Origin: CAZBBB01 sp964490005
GTDB lineage: Bacteria > Planctomycetota > B15-G4
Direction of reading: 5' to 3'
NCBI GenBank assembly: GCA_964490005.1
Contig: CAZBBB010000120.1
Location: 1 to 8,993, forward strand
DNA: 8,993 nucleotides
The position numbers and the translations under genes are program-made. Shown here piece after piece: positions 1-5,898 of this stretch; positions within the stretch are counted from its first letter, which is position 1, and each line of letters begins with the position of its first letter. Under the pieces are notes generated by a model. It had not been told where the DNA came from and did not search any database. It saw nothing but the letters and a program-made list of their open reading frames with translations.

Positions 1-381
1 GCGGCGCGAGGCGGCGGCGCGCAGCAGGGCGCGGCGCTCGAGCAGCCGCGCGCGCGCCGCGAGCAGCCCGCCGCGCGCGCCGAGCGACACCACCGCCAGG
101 CCGGGACGCGCCAGCAACGCCTCGGGCCAGTGGCTGGCCTCGTCGACGACGAGCACCGAGAGGTCGGGCTCGGCGGCCAGCGCCGCCAGCGCGAGTTCGA
201 CCGCCAGGCCCGTGCGCCCGAAGGCGCCCAGCACGAGCAGGTCGGGCGCGGGGCCCGGCCAGGGCGCGCCGTCGACCTGCTCGGGCAGGGGCCGCACGAC
301 GGCACGGTCGGGCGCGAGCAGGTCTTCGAGCAGCCGCCGGCGCGGGTCCTCGGCGCACAGCAGCAGGACGCGCGCGCTCAC
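1..381 (-). CDS. Partial receiver-like (pseudo-receiver) protein, N-terminal 127 codons
   Basis: The frame is open from a GTG at 381 (read leftward) to the window edge, so the C-terminus is missing. The GTG overlaps the stop of the SirB1-like gene in a GTGA arrangement, which argues for coupled translation; no Shine-Dalgarno is visible. The visible part alternates hydrophobic strands and helices like a response-regulator receiver domain: strand 1 'VLLLCAEDP' (residues 5-13) with the acidic pair E11/D12, strand 3 'PDLLVLGAFG' (46-55), strand 4 'LSVLVVDEA' (74-82) and strand 5 'LAVVSLGAR' (95-103). A typical receiver has Asp at the end of strand 3 and Lys after strand 5. Here the first is Gly52 and no Lys is seen, so phosphorylation is unlikely. 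An Arg/Leu/Ala-rich helix follows (106-127) and could lead into an effector domain off-window. The receiver call is structural pattern reading; another Rossmann-like alpha/beta domain is possible. Confidence 0.72.
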   Translation of the reverse strand, partial: MSARVLLLCAEDPRRRLLEDLLAPDRAVVRPLPEQVDGAPWPGPAPDLLVLGAFGRTGLAVELALAALAAEPDLSVLVVDEASHWPEALLARPGLAVVSLGARGGLLAARARLLERRALLRAAASRR

Positions 382-1244
382 GGTTCGGCCGGCGCGTTCG
401 TGCGGTGCAGGATGCGTGCGCAGCGCGCCGCCAGGTCGCGGTCGCCGCCGCGGCTGCCGATCATGACCAGGTTGCGCAGCGTGCGCAGCAGCATGTCGCG
501 GTCGGTGGCGTCGAGCAGCTTGACGTCGAGCGCGGGGTAGCCGGCGTGGCGCAGGTGCCCGCGGCAGTCGGCCTCGTCGACCGGGCGCCCGCCGTGAAAG
601 GGGTCGAGCACGACGTTCAGCCCGTCGCGCTCGTAGCGCAGCAGGAAGTGGCCCGGCATGTTCACGCCGCGCAGCGGCACCTGCGCGCGCCGCGCCACGA
701 GCAGCCACGCGATCGAGAGCGGCAGCGGCAGGCCGCGGCCGCGCGCGAGCGCGCCGTGCACGACCGCGTCGAGCGGATCGGGCCGCTCGGCGTCGGCCCC
801 CCGCAGCGCGGCGCCCTGCACGAGCACTTCGCGCAGCGCGGCCAGCTCGCGCTCGGGCGAGCGCGCCCCGCCCAGCGCCTCGAGCAGCTTCGCGGCGAGC
901 GCGTCGAGCGCCGCCGGGAGCGCTGCGGGCCCCTCGCCCGCGTCGACCAGCCGCCCGATGAGGATCGACCCGGCCTGCAGGTCGGGCGCGGCGGCGATGT
1001 GCGCCACGAGCGGATCCTCGAGGCGCGCGCCGACGATGTCGAGCAGCGCCGAGCGCAGCACCTCGGCCGTGCCGCCGCGCGCGCGGGACAGGTGCTCGCG
1101 CAGCAGCGGTTCGGCCATCTCGGCGTGCGCGCGCAGCGCGCGCCGGCAGCCCTCGACGACCGACTCGCTCTCGTCGTCGAGCAGCGCGATGGCCGCCTCG
1201 ACCTGGCCCTCGCTGGTCAGCGTGCGCGCGCGCTCAGATGCCAC
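378..1244 (-). CDS. SirB1 family / transglutaminase-like (Transglut_core2) protein
   Basis: This 288-residue protein has a helical N-terminal half (about 10-125, helical-repeat-like) and a C-terminal SirB1-type transglutaminase-like domain. The diagnostic block is 'GRGLPLPLSIAWLLVARR' (169-186), then 'GVNMPGHFLLRY' (193-204) and 'VVLDPFHGGRPV' (211-222). His199 and Asp214 sit where transglutaminase-fold enzymes keep their catalytic His and Asp. The usual nucleophilic Cys is not present at the helix start (LPLSIAW), as is normal for SirB1 relatives, so enzymatic activity is doubtful. The biochemical role of the family is poorly defined. The start is a GTG lying inside the end of the upstream hydrolase gene (11-base overlap), preceded by a strong GGGGAGG at 4 bases spacing, which supports this start. 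The stop overlaps the next gene by 4 bases. It is the third gene of the leftward operon. Family call is confident; function is unknown. Confidence 0.9.
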   Translation of the reverse strand: MASERARTLTSEGQVEAAIALLDDESESVVEGCRRALRAHAEMAEPLLREHLSRARGGTAEVLRSALLDIVGARLEDPLVAHIAAAPDLQAGSILIGRLVDAGEGPAALPAALDALAAKLLEALGGARSPERELAALREVLVQGAALRGADAERPDPLDAVVHGALARGRGLPLPLSIAWLLVARRAQVPLRGVNMPGHFLLRYERDGLNVVLDPFHGGRPVDEADCRGHLRHAGYPALDVKLLDATDRDMLLRTLRNLVMIGSRGGDRDLAARCARILHRTNAPAEP

Positions 1245-2088
1245 CGAGCCTCCCCGTGTGCGGCAGAAACTCGTCCAGCTCGGCCGCCACCCTCTCGAGG
1301 GCGGGCGTCCAGCCGGCGAAGGGGTGGCGCGCGCCGAAGACGTGGTCGCTGCCCGGGATGGCGACCAGCCGGCTGCCGGCGATCCACTCGGCGTAGCGGC
1401 GGCTCTCGTCGAAGGGCACGCTCTCGTCGCCCTGCGCGCACACGACCAGCGCCGGCACGAAGACCTGCGTGGCGGCCTCCTCGAGGTCGTGGCGCGGCGC
1501 GTCGGAGAACCACTCGCGGCCCAGCGGCATGTCCTGGCCCGTGCGCTGGTTGCGGATGAGCACGCGGCCCTCGCTCTGCACCTGCGCGAGCTGCTCGGGG
1601 GAGAAGCGCTGCAGACTCGCCATGCCGTTGAGCGTGGCGAGTTGCACGACGCGACCGTCGTCGGCCGCGCGCAGCACGGCGACCGCGCCGCCCATGCTGT
1701 GGCCGACGACGTTGAAGTGCCGGTTGCGCTGCAGGCGGCACTGCTCGGCCAGCTCGCTCCCGTCGAGGAAGTCGAGCACCGTGCCGAGGTCGGCCACGTG
1801 CCGCGCGAGGGTCTGCTTCTCGAACAGGTCGAGCCGGTCGAAGGTGCCCGGCGTGGCGCCGCTCGTGCCGTTGTGGCTGGCGTCGTAGACGGCGATCGCG
1901 CGGCCGCGCGCCGCGAGGCGTTCGGCCAGCGGCGGGAACAGGCCCCAGTCCTTGAAGCCCTTGAAGCCGTGGCACAGCACGGTGACGGGCAGCGGCGCGT
2001 CGCCCGCCTCGGGCAGATACACGTCGAGCCCCATCGACAGCCCGTCGGGGCAAGGGATCGTCGCGCTGCGCTTCATCACGACCATCAT
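1234..2088 (-). CDS. Alpha/beta hydrolase (serine hydrolase, likely esterase/acylhydrolase type)
   Basis: A 284-residue protein without a signal peptide, so probably cytoplasmic. Motifs appear in canonical alpha/beta-hydrolase order: the oxyanion-hole strand 'VLCHGFKGFKDWG' (37-49), 'YDASHNGTSG' (68-77), the nucleophile elbow GHSMGG (129-134, Ser131), the acid 'CAQGDESVPF' (217-226, Asp221) and the His in 'GSDHVF' (246-251, His249). The triad is therefore complete. The HGFKGFKDWG and SHNG signatures mark a subgroup often annotated simply as alpha/beta hydrolase; the substrate cannot be told from sequence, but ester or lactone hydrolysis is the default expectation. The ATG at 2088 overlaps the upstream methyltransferase stop as ATGA, the usual coupling arrangement, and there is no Shine-Dalgarno of its own. 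An in-frame ATG at 2076 is an alternative that would remove four residues. Second gene of the leftward operon. Confidence 0.93.
   Translation of the reverse strand: MMVVMKRSATIPCPDGLSMGLDVYLPEAGDAPLPVTVLCHGFKGFKDWGLFPPLAERLAARGRAIAVYDASHNGTSGATPGTFDRLDLFEKQTLARHVADLGTVLDFLDGSELAEQCRLQRNRHFNVVGHSMGGAVAVLRAADDGRVVQLATLNGMASLQRFSPEQLAQVQSEGRVLIRNQRTGQDMPLGREWFSDAPRHDLEEAATQVFVPALVVCAQGDESVPFDESRRYAEWIAGSRLVAIPGSDHVFGARHPFAGWTPALERVAAELDEFLPHTGRLGGI
1249..1255 (-). promoter_or_regulatory. Shine-Dalgarno for the SirB1-like gene
   Basis: GGGGAGG on the minus strand lies 4 bases before the GTG at 1244, inside the last codons of the hydrolase gene. It decides the GTG start, since no ATG lies near the N-terminal region of the protein. 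Confidence 0.7.
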
Positions 2089-2828
2089 GCCAAGGCCGGC
2101 TTGCGCAGCACCACCAGCCGGCGGCTCGTGCCGGGCGCGTGCGGCCGTCCGTCGTAGTCGCCGAAGGTCGCTTCGACACGCAGCCGCGCGCCGGTCGCGA
2201 GCGCGGCCAGCTCGTCGCCGGTGAACAGGTGCACCGACTCGGTCCAGACCTGGCTCTCGCTGCCGTCGCGCAGCAGGCGCACCTGCTTGAACACGCGCCG
2301 GCCGCCCTCCATCAGGCAGCGCTCGATCTCCAGCGTGCGCCCGTCGGTCACCTCGACCGTCTGCGGGTTGAGCGTGTAGCGCACGGTGTCGCGGTCCATC
2401 AGGTCGAGCAGCGCCGCGCCGCCGGGCGCGAGCACGCGCGCGATCTCGGCCAGCGTGGCGGCGTGCTCGGCCTCGCTCGCGAAGTAGCCGAAGGAGCTGA
2501 ACAGGCAGGCGACGGCGCCGAAGGAGGCCTCGTCGAAGGGCAGCGCGCGCATGTCGCCGCGCACGGTCGGCAGGCCCAGGCCGCGGCAGCGCGCCGTCAG
2601 GTCGCGCGAGAGGTCGAGGCAGGCGACCGCGCAACCCAGCGTGCGGAAGGCGCGGGCGTGCCGGCCGGCGCCGGCCGCCAGGTCGAGCAGCCGGCCCTGC
2701 CCGCCGTGGAAGCGCAGCAGGTTGAGCGCACCCTTGGCCTCGCGGCGCGCGCTGGCCTCGTCGCGGTGCGCATAGACCTCGAGGTAGGTCGCGGTGAAGG
2801 CATCGACGTACCACGGCGCGCTCGGCAT
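2085..2828 (-). CDS. Class I SAM-dependent methyltransferase
   Basis: A 247-residue cytoplasmic protein. After an N-terminal 'WYVDAFTATYLEVYAHRD' segment (6-23), typical of a subgroup of methyltransferase type 11/25-like proteins, comes motif I 'LLDLAAGAGRHA' (47-58), the SAM-binding loop. The ribose-binding acidic residue is Asp72 in 'ACLDLS'; 'GDMRALPF' (91-98) follows, then the motif IV/post-motif segment 'LFSSFGYF' (109-116) and 'LAPGGAALLDL' (133-143). The C-terminal half forms the beta-rich end of the fold and closes with 'RRLVVLRKP' (236-244). The substrate is not predictable. The start is the only in-frame Met near the conserved WY motif. There is no clear Shine-Dalgarno, and a TACGAT box lies only 6 bases upstream, so the mRNA may be leaderless. 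It is the first gene of the four-gene minus-strand operon and its stop overlaps the hydrolase start. Confidence 0.93.
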   Translation of the reverse strand: MPSAPWYVDAFTATYLEVYAHRDEASARREAKGALNLLRFHGGQGRLLDLAAGAGRHARAFRTLGCAVACLDLSRDLTARCRGLGLPTVRGDMRALPFDEASFGAVACLFSSFGYFASEAEHAATLAEIARVLAPGGAALLDLMDRDTVRYTLNPQTVEVTDGRTLEIERCLMEGGRRVFKQVRLLRDGSESQVWTESVHLFTGDELAALATGARLRVEATFGDYDGRPHAPGTSRRLVVLRKPALA

Positions 2829-2834
2829 GGCGCC

Positions 2835-2840
2835 ATCGTA
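2835..2840 (-). promoter_or_regulatory. Possible -10 box for the leftward operon (leaderless candidate)
   Basis: TACGAT on the minus strand matches the sigma-70 TATAAT consensus at 4 of 6 positions and lies so close to the methyltransferase ATG (2828) that transcription would begin at or next to the start codon. No convincing -35 box is seen 16-18 bases upstream. This is weak evidence in such GC-rich DNA. Confidence 0.25.
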
Positions 2841-2971
2841 GCGCAGGCGGCCGCAGCATCGGCGCGCGCCGCGCGCTTGCGCCGACGCCGGGCGAGTTGC
2901 TGCGATGAGCCGTCCGTCACCGCGCCGGCCGGGCCGTGCCCGAATCGCCGCCCGCTCCGCGCCGTCTCTCC

Positions 2972-2977
2972 GAGGAG
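2972..2977 (+). promoter_or_regulatory. Shine-Dalgarno for the EF-hand membrane protein
   Basis: GAGGAG lies 10 bases before the ATG at 2988. It helps fix this start although the reading frame stays open far upstream, through DNA that codes for the methyltransferase on the other strand. Confidence 0.6.
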
Positions 2978-2987
2978 TCGCTCCGCC

Positions 2988-5252
2988 ATGTCCGCCCCCG
3001 CCAGCAGGACCCACGCCTTCCGCTTCGCGCGCTCGGGCGGCTTCGACCAGGTGCGCCTCGAGTCCGGCGCCGACCTCGCGCACCTCGAGCAGCTCGACTT
3101 CAAGCTGTGGGCCGCGCTGGCCTGCCCGGTCAAGGGGCTGGAGTTCGACGAGGCCACGCTGGCGCTCATCGACGAGGACGGCGACGGCCGCGTGCGCGCG
3201 CCGGAAGTCCTCGCGGCGCTGGCCTTCTGCCGCACGCACCTCAAGGACCTCTCGACGCTGACGGCGGGCTCCGAGGCCCTGCCGCTCGAGCGCATCGACG
3301 ACAGCCAGCCCGCCGGCAGGGCGATCCTCGCCACGGCGCGGCAGATCCTGCGGGGCTTGGGCAAGGGCTCGGCCGCCGCGATCGAGCTGGCCGACGTGAA
3401 GGACACGGCAAGGAGCTTCGCGCAGACGCGGCTCAACGGCGACGGCATCGTGCCGCCCTCGGCCGCCGACGACGAGGGCGTACGCGCGCTCATCGAGGAC
3501 GTGATCGCGTGCGTCGGGTCCGTGACCGACCGCAGCGGCCAGCCGGGCATCGACGGCGCGCTGCTCGACCGCTTCTTCTCCGAGTGCCGGGCCTGGGCCG
3601 ACTGGACGGCCAAGGGCAAGAGCGACCAGGCGCTGCACCCGCTCGGCGAGGGCACCGCGGCGGCCTGCGCCGCCTGGGACGCCGTGCGCGCCAAGGTCGA
3701 CGACTACTTCTCGCGCTGCCGCCTGGCGGCCTTCGACGGCCGCGCCCTGGCCGCGCTCAACCGCCGCGAAGAGGAATATCTCTCGATCGCCGCCGCGGAC
3801 CTCTCGATCACCGCGCAGGAGGTCGCCGGATTCCCGATCGCGCGCATCGCGGCCGGCCAGCCGCTGCCGCTCGTCGAGGGCCTCAATCCCGCCTGGAGCG
3901 CGGCCGTGGCCGCCCTGCGCTCGGCCGCGGTCGAACCGCTCCTGGGCAAGGGCAAGGCCTCCCTCACGGCCGAGGAGTGGGCCCAGTTGAGCGCAAAGCT
4001 CACCGCGCACAAGGTCTGGGCCGCCGGCAAGCCCGCGGGCGCGGTCGCGAGCCTCGGCGCCGAGCGCGTCGAGCAACTGCTGGCGGGCAAGGGCCGGCAG
4101 GCCGTCGCCGCGCTCATCGAAGAAGACCTGCAGCTCGCCGGCGACTTCGCCGCCATCGAGCAGCTCGAGCGCCTCGTGCGCTTCCACCGCGACCTGCACC
4201 GCCTGCTGTGCAACTTCGTGAACTTCTCCGACTTCTACGGCGACGAGCGGGCGGCCGTGTTCCAGGCCGGCACGCTGTTCCTCGACGCGCGCGCCTGCGA
4301 GCTGGTCGTGCGCGTCGACGACCCGGGCAAGCACGCCGCGCTGGCGGGCATGGCCAAGTGCTATCTGGCCTACTGCGACTGCACGCGCCCCTCGGGCGAG
4401 AAGCTCACGATCGCGGCGGCCTTCACCGACGGCGACTCCGACTACCTGATGGTCGGGCGCAACGGCATCTTCTTCGACCGGCGCGGCCGCGACTGGGACG
4501 CGACGATCACGCGCGTCGTCGAGAACCCGATCAGCATCCGGCAGGCCTTCTGGTCGCCCTACAAGAAGCTCGTGCGCATGATCGAGGAGCTGGCGGCCAA
4601 GCGCGCCGCCGCCAAGGAGGCCGAGTCGGACAAGCTCATCGGCGAGGCCGCCGACGCGGCCGCGCACGCCGACAAGCCCAAGGAGGCGCCCAAGAAGATC
4701 GACGTCGGCACGGTGGCGGCGATCAGCGTCGCCATCGCCGGCATCGGCGCGATGGTCACCACGCTCATCGGCTACCTCTCGGGGCTGTTCACGCTCCCCT
4801 TCTGGCAGCTCGTGCTGGCGATCGCCGGCCTCATGCTGGTCATCTCGGGGCCCTCGATGCTCATCGCCTGGCTCAAGCTGCGCCAGCGCAACCTGGGGCC
4901 GATCCTCGACGCCAACGGCTGGGCCGTGAACGGGCGCGTGAAGCTCAACGTGAAGTTCGGCGCCTCGCTGACCTCGGTGGCGCAGCTGCCCAAGGGCGCC
5001 AGCGCCGGCGACGACCCCATGGGCGACAAGCCCAGCGCCTGGCCGGGCCTGATCAAGTTCGCGCTCGTGCTCGCCTTCCTCTGGTCCTTCTGCAACACGC
5101 AGGGCTGGATCTGGTCGCTCACGCAGCCGGGCAGCGCCTTCCACGACGCGACCGGCTTCTCGCTCGGCGACCGGCCGCCCGTCGACGAAGAGCTGGCCGC
5201 GCAGCAGGCAGCGGCGGCCGCCGCAGCCGCGGTGCCGCCCGCGGGCCAGTAA
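2988..5252 (+). CDS. Large membrane protein with an N-terminal EF-hand calcium-binding loop; function unknown
   Basis: A 754-residue protein that I cannot assign to a named family. After an N-terminal 'FRFARSGGFDQVRL' (11-24) comes a canonical EF-hand loop, 'DEDGDGRVRAPE' (62-73), with ligands D62, D64, D66 and E73 in place. A second, degenerate loop 'NGDGIV' (150-155) lacks the first acidic ligand. A long, mostly helical soluble region follows (about 190-540), ending in a charged Lys/Ala/Glu segment (534-570). Two hydrophobic segments (about 575-600 and 604-628), the conserved-looking 'LGPILDANGWAVNGRVKL' (636-653), a third hydrophobic segment (about 685-707) and an Ala/Pro-rich tail (737-754) complete it. 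There is no signal peptide; the bulk is probably cytoplasmic, anchored by the C-terminus. The start has GAGGAG upstream. The DUF1801/YdeI gene follows after 25 bases and is likely co-transcribed. A calcium-responsive role is inference from the loop only. Confidence 0.9.
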   Translation: MSAPASRTHAFRFARSGGFDQVRLESGADLAHLEQLDFKLWAALACPVKGLEFDEATLALIDEDGDGRVRAPEVLAALAFCRTHLKDLSTLTAGSEALPLERIDDSQPAGRAILATARQILRGLGKGSAAAIELADVKDTARSFAQTRLNGDGIVPPSAADDEGVRALIEDVIACVGSVTDRSGQPGIDGALLDRFFSECRAWADWTAKGKSDQALHPLGEGTAAACAAWDAVRAKVDDYFSRCRLAAFDGRALAALNRREEEYLSIAAADLSITAQEVAGFPIARIAAGQPLPLVEGLNPAWSAAVAALRSAAVEPLLGKGKASLTAEEWAQLSAKLTAHKVWAAGKPAGAVASLGAERVEQLLAGKGRQAVAALIEEDLQLAGDFAAIEQLERLVRFHRDLHRLLCNFVNFSDFYGDERAAVFQAGTLFLDARACELVVRVDDPGKHAALAGMAKCYLAYCDCTRPSGEKLTIAAAFTDGDSDYLMVGRNGIFFDRRGRDWDATITRVVENPISIRQAFWSPYKKLVRMIEELAAKRAAAKEAESDKLIGEAADAAAHADKPKEAPKKIDVGTVAAISVAIAGIGAMVTTLIGYLSGLFTLPFWQLVLAIAGLMLVISGPSMLIAWLKLRQRNLGPILDANGWAVNGRVKLNVKFGASLTSVAQLPKGASAGDDPMGDKPSAWPGLIKFALVLAFLWSFCNTQGWIWSLTQPGSAFHDATGFSLGDRPPVDEELAAQQAAAAAAAAVPPAGQ

Positions 5253-5265
5253 CGAGTCCACACCC

Positions 5266-5270
5266 GGAGA
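5266..5270 (+). promoter_or_regulatory. Shine-Dalgarno for the DUF1801/YdeI gene
   Basis: GGAGA lies 7 bases before the ATG at 5278, within the 25-base gap after the preceding gene's stop. Confidence 0.6.
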
Positions 5271-5277
5271 CCTTTCG

Positions 5278-5877
5278 ATGGGAACCCGCGACCAGCGCGT
5301 CGATGCCTACATCGCGAGCAGGGCCGACTTCGCGCGGCCGATCCTGGAGCACCTGCGCGAGGTCGTGCACGCGGGCTGTCCGCAGGTCGCGGAGACGATC
5401 AAGTGGGGCATGCCCGCCTTCGAGTACAAGGGCCTGCTCGGCGGCATGGCGGCCTTCAAGCAGCACGCGGTCTTCAGCTTCTGGAAGCACGAACTGGTCT
5501 TCGAGGACGGCGCGTACGCGAGCGGGGCGATGGGCAGCTTCGGGCGCCTGACCTCGCTGAAGGACCTGCCGCCGAAGAAGACGCTGCTCGCCTGCGTGAA
5601 GAAGGCGGCCAAGCTCAACGACGCCGGCGTCAAGGCGCCGCGCACCAAGTCGCGCCCGAGCAAGGCCGTGGCGATGCACCCCGCGCTGAAGGCCGCGCTG
5701 GCGAAGAACAAGCGGGCGACCGCCACCTTTGCGGCCTTCCCGCCGAGCTGCAAGGCCGAGTACCTCGAGTGGGTCGCGCAGGCCAAGCGCGACGAGACGC
5801 GCGCCCGGCGCATCAAGCAAGCCGTCGAGTGGATGGCGCAGGGCAAGCGCCGCAACTGGAAATACCAGGACTGCTGA
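5278..5877 (+). CDS. DUF1801 / YdeI (OmdA) family protein
   Basis: A 199-residue cytoplasmic protein with two recognisable parts. The N-terminal part (about 8-110) is a DUF1801/YdhG-like domain with its signature 'ETIKWGMPAFEYKG' (39-52), then 'HAVFSFWKHELVF' (63-75) and the 'SLKDLPPKKTLLACVKKA' segment (93-110). The C-terminal part (about 134-193) resembles the YdeI/OmpD-associated (OmdA) domain: 'AFPPSCKAEYLEWVAQAK' (153-170), 'ARRIKQAVEWMAQGKRRNWK' (176-195). A basic linker lies between (120-132). The biochemical function is not established; relatives have been linked to envelope stress and peptide or bacteriocin tolerance, but nothing here shows that. The start is supported by GGAGA. It probably shares an mRNA with the EF-hand membrane protein and ends at a hairpin. 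Confidence 0.92.
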   Translation: MGTRDQRVDAYIASRADFARPILEHLREVVHAGCPQVAETIKWGMPAFEYKGLLGGMAAFKQHAVFSFWKHELVFEDGAYASGAMGSFGRLTSLKDLPPKKTLLACVKKAAKLNDAGVKAPRTKSRPSKAVAMHPALKAALAKNKRATATFAAFPPSCKAEYLEWVAQAKRDETRARRIKQAVEWMAQGKRRNWKYQDC

Positions 5878-5898
5878 GCGGCGGCGCGCGGCCGCCGT
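5878..5898. terminator. GC-rich hairpin between convergent genes
   Basis: A perfect 7-base-pair stem (CGGCGGC at 5879-5885, GCCGCCG at 5891-5897) with a 5-base loop, extendable by one G-T pair, starts directly after the stop at 5877. It fills the 21-base gap to the convergent gene's stop. On the plus strand it is followed only by TTC, so it lacks the U-tract of a strong intrinsic terminator. Its position suggests it serves both directions. Confidence 0.5.

Larger units (their letters stand above)
2829..2987. promoter_or_regulatory. Divergent intergenic region between the leftward operon and the EF-hand gene
   Basis: This 159-base gap separates two divergently read units, so it must hold both promoters. 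It contains a perfect 12-base palindrome CGGCGCGCGCCG at 2860-2871, which may be a binding site or merely a result of base composition. For the plus direction a poor pair, TTGCGC at 2877-2882 and TGCGAT at 2901-2906 with 18-base spacing, is the best sigma-70-like candidate I can see. No gene or RNA is recognised here. Confidence 0.4.

Noticed and set aside
405..2157. Plus-strand open frames opposite the SirB1-like and hydrolase genes
   Set aside because: They are shadows of strongly supported minus-strand genes, low in complexity and without recognisable motifs.
2139..2987. Upstream extension of the EF-hand protein's frame (283 extra codons)
   Set aside because: It runs antisense to the methyltransferase and has Arg/Ala-rich composition. 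The ATG at 2988 has a Shine-Dalgarno and begins the globular sequence.
3429..3464. Second EF-hand loop in the membrane protein
   Set aside because: The NGDGIV core resembles a calcium loop, but the first ligand position is Arg and the twelfth is Ala, so I do not claim calcium binding there.
2085..5261. Minus-strand open frame of 1058 codons antisense to the EF-hand and partner genes
   Set aside because: Only its last 247 codons (the methyltransferase) show conserved motifs. The rest is low-complexity Arg/Gly/Ala/Glu-rich translation antisense to a well-supported gene, typical of high-GC DNA with few stop codons.
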